From Deltaproteobacteria bacterium (GTDB lineage: Bacteria; Desulfobacterota; DSM-4660; Desulfatiglandales; Desulfatiglandaceae), in the NCBI GenBank assembly GCA_019307945.1, contig JAFDIS010000026.1, positions 1 through 38,224 on the forward strand: a stretch of DNA of 38,224 nt. Direction: 5' to 3'. The notes beneath the pieces were generated by a model that did no database searches, had not been told where the DNA came from, and saw nothing but the letters and a program-made list of their open reading frames with translations. The translations under genes and the position numbers were made by a program. Below, piece after piece: positions 25,265-33,902 of this stretch; position 1 is the first letter of the stretch; each line of letters begins with the position of its first letter.

Positions 25265-25552
25265 TCAGCCGTAATAATAGGCGTCGTACTGGGTCTCCAC
25301 ACCAAGCAGATCGTCTATCTTCTTTTGAATCTCTTGCCGCTGTCTTGTGGAGATCCACGTCTTCCAGAAGTCCACCGACTGCCAGGTGCTGATTACAAGG
25401 TAGTCATCCGGCCGGTCCACGTTCCGGAGGGTTTCCCCCGAGATGTAACCGGGCTGCGCAGCGGCAAGCGCTCTCAACTGGATGAGAAGAGGCAACAGGC
25501 GCCCCTCCTTGTCCTTGCCCACTTTCCTCCGAATGATGATCTTGACGGCCAT
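25265..25552 (-). CDS. Small ABM-domain (antibiotic biosynthesis monooxygenase-like) protein
   Basis: The 95-residue protein is a single dimeric alpha/beta-barrel ABM domain: MAVKIIIRRKVGKDKEGRLL, LRALAAAQPGYISGETLRNV, DYLVISTWQSVDFWKTW. Similar stand-alone proteins range from quinone-forming monooxygenases to haem-degrading enzymes, but none of their diagnostic active-site residues let me choose. The start has a very good AGGAGG about six bases upstream; the open frame upstream of it is low-quality sequence. Cytoplasmic, leftward, alone. Function not assigned. Confidence 0.8.
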   Translation of the reverse strand: MAVKIIIRRKVGKDKEGRLLPLLIQLRALAAAQPGYISGETLRNVDRPDDYLVISTWQSVDFWKTWISTRQRQEIQKKIDDLLGVETQYDAYYYG

Positions 25553-25987
25553 GAGCCACCTCCTCCGAACACAGAAAACATACCATCCCCCACCCCGCGG
25601 ACAGGGGGAAGGAGGATCCTCCCGGAGTGCCCCGATCGGTCGGGGCCGACGGAGCGCGCACCGCGGGAAGGCACGCCCCACCGTTTGTGGTCGCTTCAAG
25701 CCTGGTTTTCAATACAAACAATTCTATCACAATGCAGAGGTAATGGACACGAAAATCGTTCCGTCGTGACAGGGCCCCCACGCGTCACGTCCAGCGCTCC
25801 GGCATGGCCCGGCCGTTCGCGCTGGGGCCTTGAGCAGGCCGGCGGCGCCCGGGGTCCGTGGATCCCACGGGAGTTGCCAAGCCGACACGGATCGGGTATG
25901 AGGTGCATTGGGGCTCTTGAGGATCCAAGACATGAACAGAGCGGACCGGTATGAATCGGAGGCGGTATCTCCTGCATGGGGCCCTTA
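25553..25987. other. Gene-free interval between divergent genes
   Basis: No recognisable gene. An AT-rich patch at about 25704-25740 in otherwise GC-rich DNA may hold promoter elements, but no -35/-10 pair with good spacing stands out. The cyclase ribosome site (GGGG before the ATG at 25988) is at the right edge. Confidence 0.4.
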
Positions 25988-27550
25988 ATGAAAACCATGA
26001 AAAGACATCTCATCGAGTTCCACCTGCGGACCGTGGGGGCCAATCTGGTGGGCTTCGCCACGGTGGCCAGCCTCAACGCCCTGACACCTCACGACGTATT
26101 CAGGGCGCAGCGGCATTACCTTCTGCAGGAAGGCCATCAGGTTTTTCTCCTCTGGGTCACTCTGGTGGTGATCTTGGCGGCCGTGGCGGTACAATGCCGG
26201 CTCCAGTACCCGATACACGTCTATCTCACCGGTAAGGACGCCTCGTCACGTGCCCGCTTGAAGGCGGCCCGGAGGCTCGTGAACCTGCCCTTCCTGGTGA
26301 GTGCGGGCGGCCTGTTCATGTGGTTCCTGCTGCCCGCGGCCGTCGCCTCCCTCCTGGTCCTGTTCCAGGATGTGCCCGTCAAGATCGCACTCTTTGCGGC
26401 CCTGCGGGCCACAATCGTGGGGCTTGTCTCATCCACCCTTTCATTTTTCCTCCTGGAGGAACACGCCCGCAACCGGCTCGTCCCCCTCCTGTATCCCGAG
26501 GGCAAGCTGACGCTCATGCCGGGCACCGTGAAACTCCCGGTCCTGGGCCGCATCCGGATCCTTTATGTGACCGGTACATTGGTGCCCATGATTATCCTGT
26601 TGGCCACCTACCTCCTTGTGCTCAAGGGGATGGAAGGTGCTACTCTGGAGGCGAGGATTTTCGCAAGGGAAATGTTTTACTTCACCGGGTTCTTGAGCCT
26701 GGTGTTCCTGATGATCGCTTTCCGCCTGACCCACCTGGTGGGGCGCTCCATCTCGGACCCGGTCAAAAACATCATGCGGAGCGTCAAGGCGGCGCGACAG
26801 GGCCGGTTTCACCTAAGGATCCAGGTGGTTTCCAACGACGAGATCGGAGCCCTGGGCGATGCGGCCAACGAAATGATGGCGGGCCTTGAGGAACGGGAAT
26901 TCATCAAGGACCTTTTCGGGAAATACGTGGCCCCGGAAGTGCGGGACGAGATCCTGTCGGGCAGGATCCCGCTGGACGGGGAGCGCAGGCGCGCCACGGT
27001 GCTCTTCGCGGACCTGCGCGGGTTCACCGCATACGTAGAGGCCCATCCCCCGGAGGAGGTGATCCACGGCATGCGCTCCTATTTTTCAGCCATGGATCAG
27101 GCGGTGCGTGCCCACGGGGGGCTGGTCCTGCAGTACGTGGGGGACGAAGTGGAGGCGGTCTTCGGGGTACCCCTGCCCCTGGAAGACCACGCCCAACGTG
27201 CAGTGGCTGCGTCCCTTCTGATGCGGCAGGCCCTCAAGCGCCTCAACCGGCAACGGGAATCGGCCGGGCTCGCGCCCTTCTCCCACGGTGTGGGGATCCA
27301 TACCGGAGAGGTCCTGGCGGGCAACATGGGCAGCGAGGCGAGACTGTCCTACGCCCTGATCGGCGACACGGTGAATCTCGCCTCCCGGATCCAGGATCTC
27401 ACCAAGCGCTTCGGGTGCGACGTCCTGGCCAGCGCAGAGACGGTGGCCGAAGTGCAAGGCCGCTTCGTCACCGAGGCAAAACCCCCTGTGCAGGTGAAAG
27501 GTTATTCCCGGCCGATCCAGGTTTACGCCGTGCGAGGCATCGCATTTTGA
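25988..27550 (+). CDS. Class III nucleotidyl cyclase: six membrane helices, HAMP, cyclase domain
   Basis: The 520-residue membrane protein probably makes cAMP (or cGMP). Six hydrophobic helices span residues about 18-250, followed by a HAMP linker (about 255-310, GRSISDPVKNIMRSVKAARQ, DEIGALGDAANEM) and a cyclase domain (about 330-515). This layout matches the six-helix/HAMP cyclases best known from actinobacteria. Metal-binding Asp342 (FADLRGFTA) and Asp386 (YVGDEVEAVFG) and the transition-state pair Asn463/Arg467 (NLASR) are present, so catalysis is plausible. The base-selecting Lys is Gln382 and the usual Asp/Thr position appears to be Ala456, so ATP versus GTP preference cannot be read. 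Start at 25988 follows GGGG by six bases; ATGs at 25976 and 25997 are alternatives. Confidence 0.87.
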   Translation: MKTMKRHLIEFHLRTVGANLVGFATVASLNALTPHDVFRAQRHYLLQEGHQVFLLWVTLVVILAAVAVQCRLQYPIHVYLTGKDASSRARLKAARRLVNLPFLVSAGGLFMWFLLPAAVASLLVLFQDVPVKIALFAALRATIVGLVSSTLSFFLLEEHARNRLVPLLYPEGKLTLMPGTVKLPVLGRIRILYVTGTLVPMIILLATYLLVLKGMEGATLEARIFAREMFYFTGFLSLVFLMIAFRLTHLVGRSISDPVKNIMRSVKAARQGRFHLRIQVVSNDEIGALGDAANEMMAGLEEREFIKDLFGKYVAPEVRDEILSGRIPLDGERRRATVLFADLRGFTAYVEAHPPEEVIHGMRSYFSAMDQAVRAHGGLVLQYVGDEVEAVFGVPLPLEDHAQRAVAASLLMRQALKRLNRQRESAGLAPFSHGVGIHTGEVLAGNMGSEARLSYALIGDTVNLASRIQDLTKRFGCDVLASAETVAEVQGRFVTEAKPPVQVKGYSRPIQVYAVRGIAF

Positions 27551-27633
27551 GGGTTCACAAAAGCGTCTGATTGGCCTATGATACGCATTTTCCGAAACTT
27601 TCCGGCTGGAAGCACGAAATCAAGGATGAAAAC

Positions 27634-29223
27634 ATGAGGTTTTTGCTCGTCAACCCCTACTATCCGATCTCCGAGACGCCCTCGCCGCCTTTGGGATTGG
27701 CGTTCTTGGCCGCCGCCCTGGAACGGGCGGGCGTCGAGGTGAAGATCCTCGATTTCGTGGTCTTTCCCTACGGCAGGGCGCGACTTGCGCGGGAACTGGC
27801 CGATTTCGACCCGCAGATGATGGGTGTGACCTCCGTGACCATGAGCTATGACCATGCGGCGCGTATCGTCAAGGAGGCAAAAGAAATCGACCCAGAGATC
27901 GTCACCGTGATGGGCGGGCCCCATGTGACTTTCCGGGCGGAAAAGACCCTTGAGGAGCTGCCTGAGGCCGATATCATCGTGCGTGGAGAGGGTGAGAAAG
28001 CCCTCGTGGATCTGGCGCGCAGGGCACAGAAGGACCGGGACTGGGAGAAGGTGCAAGGGCTGGTCTTTCGTCGGGGAGGAGACTTGGTGGACACCGGGGT
28101 GCGCCCCCCCATCGCCTCCCTGGATTCCCTGCCCACGCCGGCACGGCACCTGATCCCCCTGGGGCGTTACCGGGCCCTGGGAATGCCGGTGAGTATGACC
28201 ACGAGCCGGGGGTGCCCGTTTCAGTGCATCTTCTGCGTGGGCCGCAAGATGGTGGGGGCCAAGGTGCGATACCGGAGTCCCGAAAAGGTGGTGGACGAAC
28301 TGGCTTACCTGGCCACGCTCAACTTCCACCAGATCAACATCGCCGACGACCTCTTCACCGCCAACCCGGGCCACTGTATGGCCGTGTGCGACGAAATCCT
28401 GCGCCGAGGCCTCAAGGTGGGCTGGACCTCCTTTGCGCGGGTGGACACGGTGCGCCTGGAGGTGTTGAAAAAGATGAAGGCCGCAGGCTGCCACACCGTA
28501 AGTTTCGGGGTGGAATCGGCCAACGCCCGGATCCTCAAGACCATCAAAAAGGGCATTACCACGGACCAGGTGATCACGGCGGTGAAGATGTGCGGTGAAG
28601 CCGGGATTGTCCCGCATGCCTCCTTCATCCTGGGTCTTCCGGGAGAGACGCCCGAGACCATCCAGGAGACCGCCGCGTTCGGGCTAAGGCTCAAGGAGTT
28701 GGGAGTCAGCTACGGATTTCACCTGCTCGCTCCCTTTCCCGGTACGGAAGTCCGAGAGCGGGCCGCAGAGTACGGGATCAGGATCCTCACCGACGACTGG
28801 TCCCAGTATCACGCGAACCGCGCCATCGTGGAGACGGAAGCGGTGGACAGGGAAACTTTGGACCGGTTCGTGGGCCGATGGGAAGAGGATTTCAACCTCT
28901 ACCTCGGGGATATCAAGCGGCGCATGGCCTCCAATGAAGCGACGCGGGAAGAAACAGCAACGCTCGAGAACCTGGAGCGGGCCGTTTTTCTCTATGATTT
29001 GATGATGTCCAGGACACTGGAAGAAAAGGGCTCGTGGAACGGCGGTCCTGACGGGAGGCAAGAGCACCAGGCCCTTGAGACCCTCTTGGACAGAATCGGG
29101 GATTTCGGAAAGTTGGGGCGCCGCAAGGCGCAGCAGATCCTTCAGGACGCCGAGGCACGCGGGGATCTGCGCTGCGTCAGGCAGGGGGGGCGCACCTGCT
29201 GGGAGTGGGTGAACCGTCTATGA
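27634..29223 (+). CDS. B12-binding radical SAM protein
   Basis: The 529-residue enzyme has an N-terminal cobalamin-binding (Rossmann) domain, MRFLLVNPYYPISETPSPPL through MGGPHVTFRAEKTLEELPEA, and a radical SAM barrel with the cluster motif Cys194-x3-Cys198-x2-Cys201 (TSRGCPFQCIFCVGRK) plus HASFILGLPGETPETI. This class (BchE, HpnJ, P-methylase relatives) methylates or rearranges unactivated carbons, often on lipids or natural products. The C-terminal 130 residues are charged and unassigned. AAGGA lies eight bases before the ATG at 27634. It begins 84 bases after the cyclase gene and heads a rightward set of glycan-type genes. Substrate unknown. Confidence 0.88.
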   Translation: MRFLLVNPYYPISETPSPPLGLAFLAAALERAGVEVKILDFVVFPYGRARLARELADFDPQMMGVTSVTMSYDHAARIVKEAKEIDPEIVTVMGGPHVTFRAEKTLEELPEADIIVRGEGEKALVDLARRAQKDRDWEKVQGLVFRRGGDLVDTGVRPPIASLDSLPTPARHLIPLGRYRALGMPVSMTTSRGCPFQCIFCVGRKMVGAKVRYRSPEKVVDELAYLATLNFHQINIADDLFTANPGHCMAVCDEILRRGLKVGWTSFARVDTVRLEVLKKMKAAGCHTVSFGVESANARILKTIKKGITTDQVITAVKMCGEAGIVPHASFILGLPGETPETIQETAAFGLRLKELGVSYGFHLLAPFPGTEVRERAAEYGIRILTDDWSQYHANRAIVETEAVDRETLDRFVGRWEEDFNLYLGDIKRRMASNEATREETATLENLERAVFLYDLMMSRTLEEKGSWNGGPDGRQEHQALETLLDRIGDFGKLGRRKAQQILQDAEARGDLRCVRQGGRTCWEWVNRL

Positions 29224-29383
29224 CCGGGCCTATGCCGAAGGGGCGCCGGCGAGGGGGGCGGGAGCGGCTTGCGGCACTCGATACCGGAGGCTCCGGCAAC
29301 GTCACATCGGCTCCCGGAGGATGTTATTAGGGGTGGCGGAAAAGGCAATGGGAGAAGACCTCTTTCGACCTGAGCGGAGCAAA

Positions 29384-30631
29384 ATGCGATCCGGAGACCC
29401 CGATTCGCTCAGGATCTGCATCTTGAGCTACCGCAGTAATCCGCACTGCGGAGGACAGGGGGTCTACGTGAAAAATCTCAGCCGGGCCCTCAGGGAGTTG
29501 GGACATCACGTGGAAGTGGTGGCGGGCCCGCCGGACCCCTGCCTGGACGAGGACATTCCGGTCCATCGCCTGCCCTGCCTGGACCTTTACAACCCGGAGG
29601 CCCTGTTTCGGATACCCACGTTGCGGGAGCTGACGGATCCGGTGAACGTCTGGGAATGGTTGAGCGTTTGCACCATGGGTTTCCCGGAGCCCTTCACTTT
29701 CGGCCTTCGAGCCTACCGTTTTCTGAGACCGAGGTTCGGCCGCTACGACGTGGTGCACGACAACCAGAGCCTCTCCTACGGCCTCTGGGCCATCATGAGA
29801 CATGTGCCCACGGTGGTCACCATCCATCACCCAATCACCGTGGATAGAAAACTGGCCGTGCAGTCGGTCAGGGCGCCCTGGAAGAAACTAAAGCATATGC
29901 GGTGGTATTCCTTCGTGGGGATGCAGAAGCGGGCGTCGCTCAAGTTCCGGCGAATCATCACGGTCTCCGAATGCGCCAAGCGGGATATCAGCCGCGATTT
30001 CGACATCCCGCCGGCGCGGTTCAGGGTGGTCCCGAACGGGATCAACCTTGATCTTTTCCGTCCTCTTCCCGGGGTGGAGCGGGAAAAGGACAGGCTCATC
30101 GTTACCAACAGCGCGGATATGCCCCTCAAAGGGCTTCATTACCTGCTGCGGGCCCTGGCCGAAGTGGCTCGCAAGCGACCGGTGAGGCTCACGGTGATCG
30201 GTACGCCCAAGAAAAACGGCGTGGTGGTCAAATTGGTGCGGGAATTGGGGCTTCGGCCGCTGATCACCTTTACGGGGCGGGTGTCCGACGAGGAACTGGT
30301 GCGACAGTACGCGCGGGCCGCCGCCGCGGTGGTGCCTTCTCTTTACGAGGGCTTCGGTCTGCCCGTGGGGGAGGCCATGGCCTGTGCGGTACCGGTCATC
30401 AGCACCACCGGCGGGGCCCTGCCCGAGGTGGTGGGGGATGCGGGCATCCTGGTCCCCCCCGGAGATTCGTCCGCCCTGGCCCGGGCCGTCGAGGACCTGC
30501 TGGGCGACCCGGAACGAGCACAGGAACTGGGGCAGGCGGGATACCGAAGGGTGCGCGAGTATTTCTCCTGGCGACGCGCGGCGGAGAAGACCGTGGAGGT
30601 ATACAGGGAAGCGATCAATGATCACCGTTGA
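29384..30631 (+). CDS. GT4-family glycosyltransferase
   Basis: The 415-residue GT-B enzyme transfers a sugar from a nucleotide donor, with retention. Seen: N-terminal acceptor side LRICILSYRSNPHCGGQGVY, HDNQSLSYGLWAI, VVTIHHPITVD, and the donor side ITVSECAKRDISRDF, VVPNGINLDLFRP and LYEGFGLPVGEAM with the E-x7-E pair Glu322/Glu330. No membrane helix. The start is uncertain: the ATG at 29384 has GGAG four bases upstream and sits close to the conserved N-terminus; ATGs at 29321 and 29348 extend it. Its 3' end overlaps the next gene by 14 bases. Acceptor unknown. Confidence 0.9.
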   Translation: MRSGDPDSLRICILSYRSNPHCGGQGVYVKNLSRALRELGHHVEVVAGPPDPCLDEDIPVHRLPCLDLYNPEALFRIPTLRELTDPVNVWEWLSVCTMGFPEPFTFGLRAYRFLRPRFGRYDVVHDNQSLSYGLWAIMRHVPTVVTIHHPITVDRKLAVQSVRAPWKKLKHMRWYSFVGMQKRASLKFRRIITVSECAKRDISRDFDIPPARFRVVPNGINLDLFRPLPGVEREKDRLIVTNSADMPLKGLHYLLRALAEVARKRPVRLTVIGTPKKNGVVVKLVRELGLRPLITFTGRVSDEELVRQYARAAAAVVPSLYEGFGLPVGEAMACAVPVISTTGGALPEVVGDAGILVPPGDSSALARAVEDLLGDPERAQELGQAGYRRVREYFSWRRAAEKTVEVYREAINDHR

Positions 30632-31337
30632 TTTTTCACGGCTTGCCATAGAGCCCGGATTCAGGGTCCTGGACATGGGTTGCGGATCCGGAAGGCATAC
30701 CTGTGCGGTGTCTCGTTTCAAACAGGTGGTGGCCGTGGGGTCCGATATCCGCTTCAAGGAGGTGGCCGAGGCCAGGGAGAGGCTTCGTTTCGAGGAGGAG
30801 GTGGGGACTCAGGACGGGGCGGTCTGGGCCACGCTGGTTTCCGATATCCTCCGTCTTCCATTCAGGGACGAGGCATTCGACCTGGTGATCTGCTCCGAAG
30901 TCCTGGAGCACATCCCGGACCACAGGCAGGCGGTGGCCGAGCTGGTCAGGGTGCTGAAGCCCGGCAGAGACCTGGTGGTGAGTGTACCCCGTTACCTGCC
31001 GGAGAGGATTTGCTGGGTCCTCTCGCCCAATTATCATAAAGCGAATGACGGTCATGTGCGGATCTATGAAAAGGAAGAACTGGTTTCCCTTCTCGAGGAG
31101 GCAGGCGTCAGGAAATGGGCGGATCATTTCGCCCACGCCCTTCACACGCCCTACTGGTGGCTCAAGTGCCTGGTGGGCCCCACCCGGGAAGACTCGAGCC
31201 TGGTCAATCTCTATCACCGTTTTCTTGTGTGGGATATTATGAAAGGCCCTTGGTTGACCCGTTTTCTCGATCAGATGTTGAACCCGGTTCTCGGCAAAAG
31301 CGTTGTACTCTACCTGAGGAAAGAAAAACATGCATGA
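30618..31337 (+). CDS. Class I SAM-dependent methyltransferase
   Basis: The 239-residue protein is a Methyltransf_11-type enzyme: motif I VLDMGCGSGRH (Asp19 to His27), acidic loop SDIRFKEVAEARERLR, motif IV-like LPFRDEAFDLVICSEVLEHI, and post-motif LKPGRDLVVSVP. The C-terminal part (YHKANDGHVRIYEKEELVSL, HTPYWWLKCLV) is like small-molecule or glycan O-methyltransferases. It starts inside the glycosyltransferase gene (14-base overlap) and its own stop overlaps the next start by 8 bases, so the three proteins are probably made in fixed ratio. Substrate unknown. Confidence 0.88.
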   Translation: MITVDFSRLAIEPGFRVLDMGCGSGRHTCAVSRFKQVVAVGSDIRFKEVAEARERLRFEEEVGTQDGAVWATLVSDILRLPFRDEAFDLVICSEVLEHIPDHRQAVAELVRVLKPGRDLVVSVPRYLPERICWVLSPNYHKANDGHVRIYEKEELVSLLEEAGVRKWADHFAHALHTPYWWLKCLVGPTREDSSLVNLYHRFLVWDIMKGPWLTRFLDQMLNPVLGKSVVLYLRKEKHA

Positions 31338-32424
31338 AGCCATACCGCAAAGAAAAGCGCGATACCCTCTGATCGATGTCCCTGCCACGGCGGAGTACAT
31401 CGCTAGTGTCCAGAAGGAAGACGGCGAGATCCCCTGGTCCGCGGGAGGAAAAACCGACCCGTGGGACCACGTGGAAAGCGCCATGGGATTGACGGTGGGT
31501 GGTTACACGGAAGAGGCGGCCAGGGCCTACACCTGGTCTGCGCGGACCCAGCAGGAAGACGGAAGCTGGTGGTCCTATTACCGCGACGGCAATCCCATCC
31601 CCGAGGCCTATAAGGATACCAATATGACGTCCTATATCGCTGTGGGCGTATTTCACTATTATCTGGCCACCGGCGATTACGTCTTTCTCCGGCGCATGTG
31701 GCCCATGGTGGAAAAGGCCCTGGATTACGTGATCGGGCTTCAGGCGGACGAGGGACAGGTATACTGGGCCAAGCGAGCCGACGGCAGCGTGGATCGGAAG
31801 GCATTGCTCACCGGAAGCTGTTCCATCTATTTAAGTCTCGGGTGCGGCCTGAGGACCGCCTCCCTGTTGGGAGTGGAAAAGCCGCCGTGGGAGATCGCTC
31901 GCGCCAAATTGGGCGACGCCATAAGGTATCGTCCGACCCTGTTCGATCAGAGCAAATCGCGCTTTTCAATGGACTGGTATTACCCGGTGCTCTGCGGCGC
32001 ATTGAAGGGAAACGAGGCCCAGCGGCGCTTCAGGGCGGGTTGGAGCACCTATGTGGTGGACGGCTGGGGAGCCCTCTGCGTCACGGACAGTCCCTGGGTG
32101 ACCATGGCGGAGACGGCGGAGCTCGTCGTGGCCTTGGCGGCCACGGGGGAGATGAAGACGGCGGAGACCGTTTTTTCCTGGCTTCCGGAACGCAGGTACG
32201 AAGACGGTGCCTTCTGGACCGGGGTTACGGTTCCCGATGAAATTATCTACACGGAAGAAAAGACCGCCTGGACCGGTGCGGCGGTTCTCCTGGCGGCGGA
32301 TATCCTCTACGATCTGACCTCGGCAAGCCGGTTTTTCAGCCACGCCTTCTGGAAACCCTTTCCCCTCTCGTCCCGGAGAGAAAAGCCCCGGCAGGGTGTT
32401 GGAAGCCGTAGCGAGCACTTCTAA
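31330..32424 (+). CDS. Alpha/alpha-toroid protein (prenyltransferase/terpene-cyclase-like repeats)
   Basis: The 364-residue protein has repeated helical pairs and QW-like motifs typical of six-hairpin toroids: VQKEDGEIPW (27-36), TQQEDGSWW (73-81) and RYEDGAFW near residue 290. Fold relatives include squalene cyclases, protein prenyltransferases and family-15/88-type glycosidases. I see no DxDD protonation motif and no zinc-site signature, so terpene chemistry is not supported; a hydrolase or lyase acting on a glycan is just as likely. No signal peptide. GAGGAAAG precedes the start, which overlaps the methyltransferase stop. Inferred: acts in the same pathway as its upstream neighbours. Confidence 0.7.
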   Translation: MHEAIPQRKARYPLIDVPATAEYIASVQKEDGEIPWSAGGKTDPWDHVESAMGLTVGGYTEEAARAYTWSARTQQEDGSWWSYYRDGNPIPEAYKDTNMTSYIAVGVFHYYLATGDYVFLRRMWPMVEKALDYVIGLQADEGQVYWAKRADGSVDRKALLTGSCSIYLSLGCGLRTASLLGVEKPPWEIARAKLGDAIRYRPTLFDQSKSRFSMDWYYPVLCGALKGNEAQRRFRAGWSTYVVDGWGALCVTDSPWVTMAETAELVVALAATGEMKTAETVFSWLPERRYEDGAFWTGVTVPDEIIYTEEKTAWTGAAVLLAADILYDLTSASRFFSHAFWKPFPLSSRREKPRQGVGSRSEHF

Positions 32425-32510
32425 CCTCATCATCGGCAAGCATGGTGGTTTTTCAAGAGCCTGGCGGGGGGGACCGCCCATTCGTCCTGCACGTGCGGCG
32501 GCAACGGCCC

Positions 32511-33137
32511 TCAGATCCTCTTTCGAAGGATACCGAGGGTCTTGACCATGGGCAAATCTCGATACCGGCCTGAGCCCAGCGCGAGCTTGTAGACCTCATA
32601 GGGAGCCTGTCCTCCCTCGTCGGGGTCCTTGAAGATATCATGGATCAGCAGGTAGCCTTCCGGCACTAGGTGTCCCTCCCAGGACAAGAAGTCGGTCTTG
32701 GCGGCTTCGAAGGAATGGCCGCCGTCGATGAACACTAGACCCAGAGGAGTGGACCACTTCCGGGCGGCCGCCGCAGAGGCGCTCACGATCGGGATCACGT
32801 TTTCTTCCAGGCCTGCAAGTGCGAGGGTCCTCCGGAAGAACCTGAAGGTGTCCACGCACCCCCTTTCGTAATCAAACAGGTCCGGGTCAAAGTATTCCTC
32901 GCCGGGCTGCTGTTCTTCGGATCCCCTGTGGTGGTCGATGGAAAAGAGAATATTGTCCGTTTTCCTGCACGCCTCGCCCAAGTATAGGGCGGACTTGCCG
33001 CAATAGCTGCCGATCTCGAGGCAAGGGCCCAAGGGGGCCGCCCGCAGGGCCAGGCGATAAAGTGCCGCCCCCTCCTCCTCGTCCAGGAAACCCTTGGTAC
33101 GCTCCAGGAGTTCTCTGCTGGGCAGTCCGTCAAGCAT
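32511..33137 (-). CDS. Class I methyltransferase (Methyltransf_24-like)
   Basis: The 208-residue protein has a SAM site CLEIGSYCGKSALYLGEA (Glu41, Gly43, Gly47), an acidic loop ILFSIDHHRGSEEQQPGEEY, and GLVFIDGGHSFEAAKTDFLS with a DGGH metal/catalytic-type motif, then YLLIHDIF. This is the pattern of CmcI/TylF-like and cephalosporin or sugar O-methyltransferases (Methyltransf_24). It converges on the toroid gene and is read from its own promoter (33167-33197), so it may act on the same product but is regulated separately. The ATG follows GGGAG by ten bases. Confidence 0.85.
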   Translation of the reverse strand: MLDGLPSRELLERTKGFLDEEEGAALYRLALRAAPLGPCLEIGSYCGKSALYLGEACRKTDNILFSIDHHRGSEEQQPGEEYFDPDLFDYERGCVDTFRFFRRTLALAGLEENVIPIVSASAAAARKWSTPLGLVFIDGGHSFEAAKTDFLSWEGHLVPEGYLLIHDIFKDPDEGGQAPYEVYKLALGSGRYRDLPMVKTLGILRKRI

Positions 33138-33428
33138 CTAGGTTTACTCCCGATCTCAATGGTCCGATTGTATGAAAAAATGTACGGTTCATGTCAATAA
33201 ATGGACACAATGCGGGGGAATCCACGTATTTTTCTCTTAGGTCCAAAGATCCTCCCTGCGGGGGGTTGCAGTGTTTCGAGATTAAAAACAAATGGTTAGC
33301 CCTGGTCGAAGCCCCGCTGTAATGTCTACGGCACAGTTGTTGCAAAATCTTCGATTGCAAGGAAACAAGACGGCGCTCCAGGTCCGGGGCCGCTACGGGT
33401 CCTGAACGTGACAACAGGGGAGGATTTA
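33138..33428. other. Interval between divergent methyltransferase and PilZ-like genes
   Basis: Contains the leftward promoter described separately and the PilZ-like ribosome site GGGAGG near the right edge. Two TTGCAA words, about 21 bases from start to end, occur around 33340-33360. No structured RNA recognised, and I see no match to cyclic-di-GMP riboswitch signatures. Confidence 0.4.
33167..33197 (-). promoter_or_regulatory. Candidate sigma-70 promoter of the Methyltransf_24 gene
   Basis: On the minus strand a perfect TTGACA (33197-33192) and TACAAT (33172-33167) are separated by 19 bases, a slightly long spacer. The start codon lies about 30 bases downstream of the -10 box. This is the best promoter match I find in the window. 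Confidence 0.45.
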
Positions 33429-33794
33429 ATGGGAAACCTTGTCACCGCAATCGAACACGCCGACAGAAGATCGGAACCCCGCAGGCCCGCAGACCGCTAC
33501 CACAGCGTGGAGTTGTGTGTCAACGGGCTCAGCCTGCCCTATCAATTCAAGCTCTGGAACATCGCCTCACGCTCTCTCTGCGTCATGGTCCGGGAGGACT
33601 CCGATATCCTTGAACGCATCCGAGTGGGTGACATCCTCAACATGAAATACTATACCGGCGAAGCTTCCTGTCCGGTGGAACAGCGGGCCACTGAGATCCG
33701 GCACATTACAAAAGACGAAGAAGGGCGGTTCAAAGGGCATTACCTGGTGGGCCTCGCCATCCTGAGCGAGGACGGCGGGGCAACTCCCAACTAA
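33429..33794 (+). CDS. PilZ-like domain protein with a degenerate motif
   Basis: The 121-residue single-domain protein carries the opening Arg motif of PilZ domains (RRSEPRRPADRY; RxxxR at 14-18 or 19-23) and the following beta-strand order VELCVNGLSLPYQFKLWNIA, RVGDILNMKYY. The second half of the c-di-GMP signature, D/NxSxxG, reads NIASRSL (44-50), so the Ser and Gly positions are changed. It may bind the nucleotide weakly or not at all. GGGAGG sits six bases before the ATG at 33429; the ATG at 33408 is less likely. Cytoplasmic. No cyclase or EAL gene for c-di-GMP is in the window. Confidence 0.6.
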   Translation: MGNLVTAIEHADRRSEPRRPADRYHSVELCVNGLSLPYQFKLWNIASRSLCVMVREDSDILERIRVGDILNMKYYTGEASCPVEQRATEIRHITKDEEGRFKGHYLVGLAILSEDGGATPN

Positions 33795-33902
33795 GCCGAA
33801 AGCCCCCCGCCGAGCCCGACACTGAGACGATGCGCTGATCCGGAGCCGTCCCGGGGCCGAGACGCGCCTGTCTCTGTGAACCGGAAGCCCCCCTGCGGAC
33901 GC

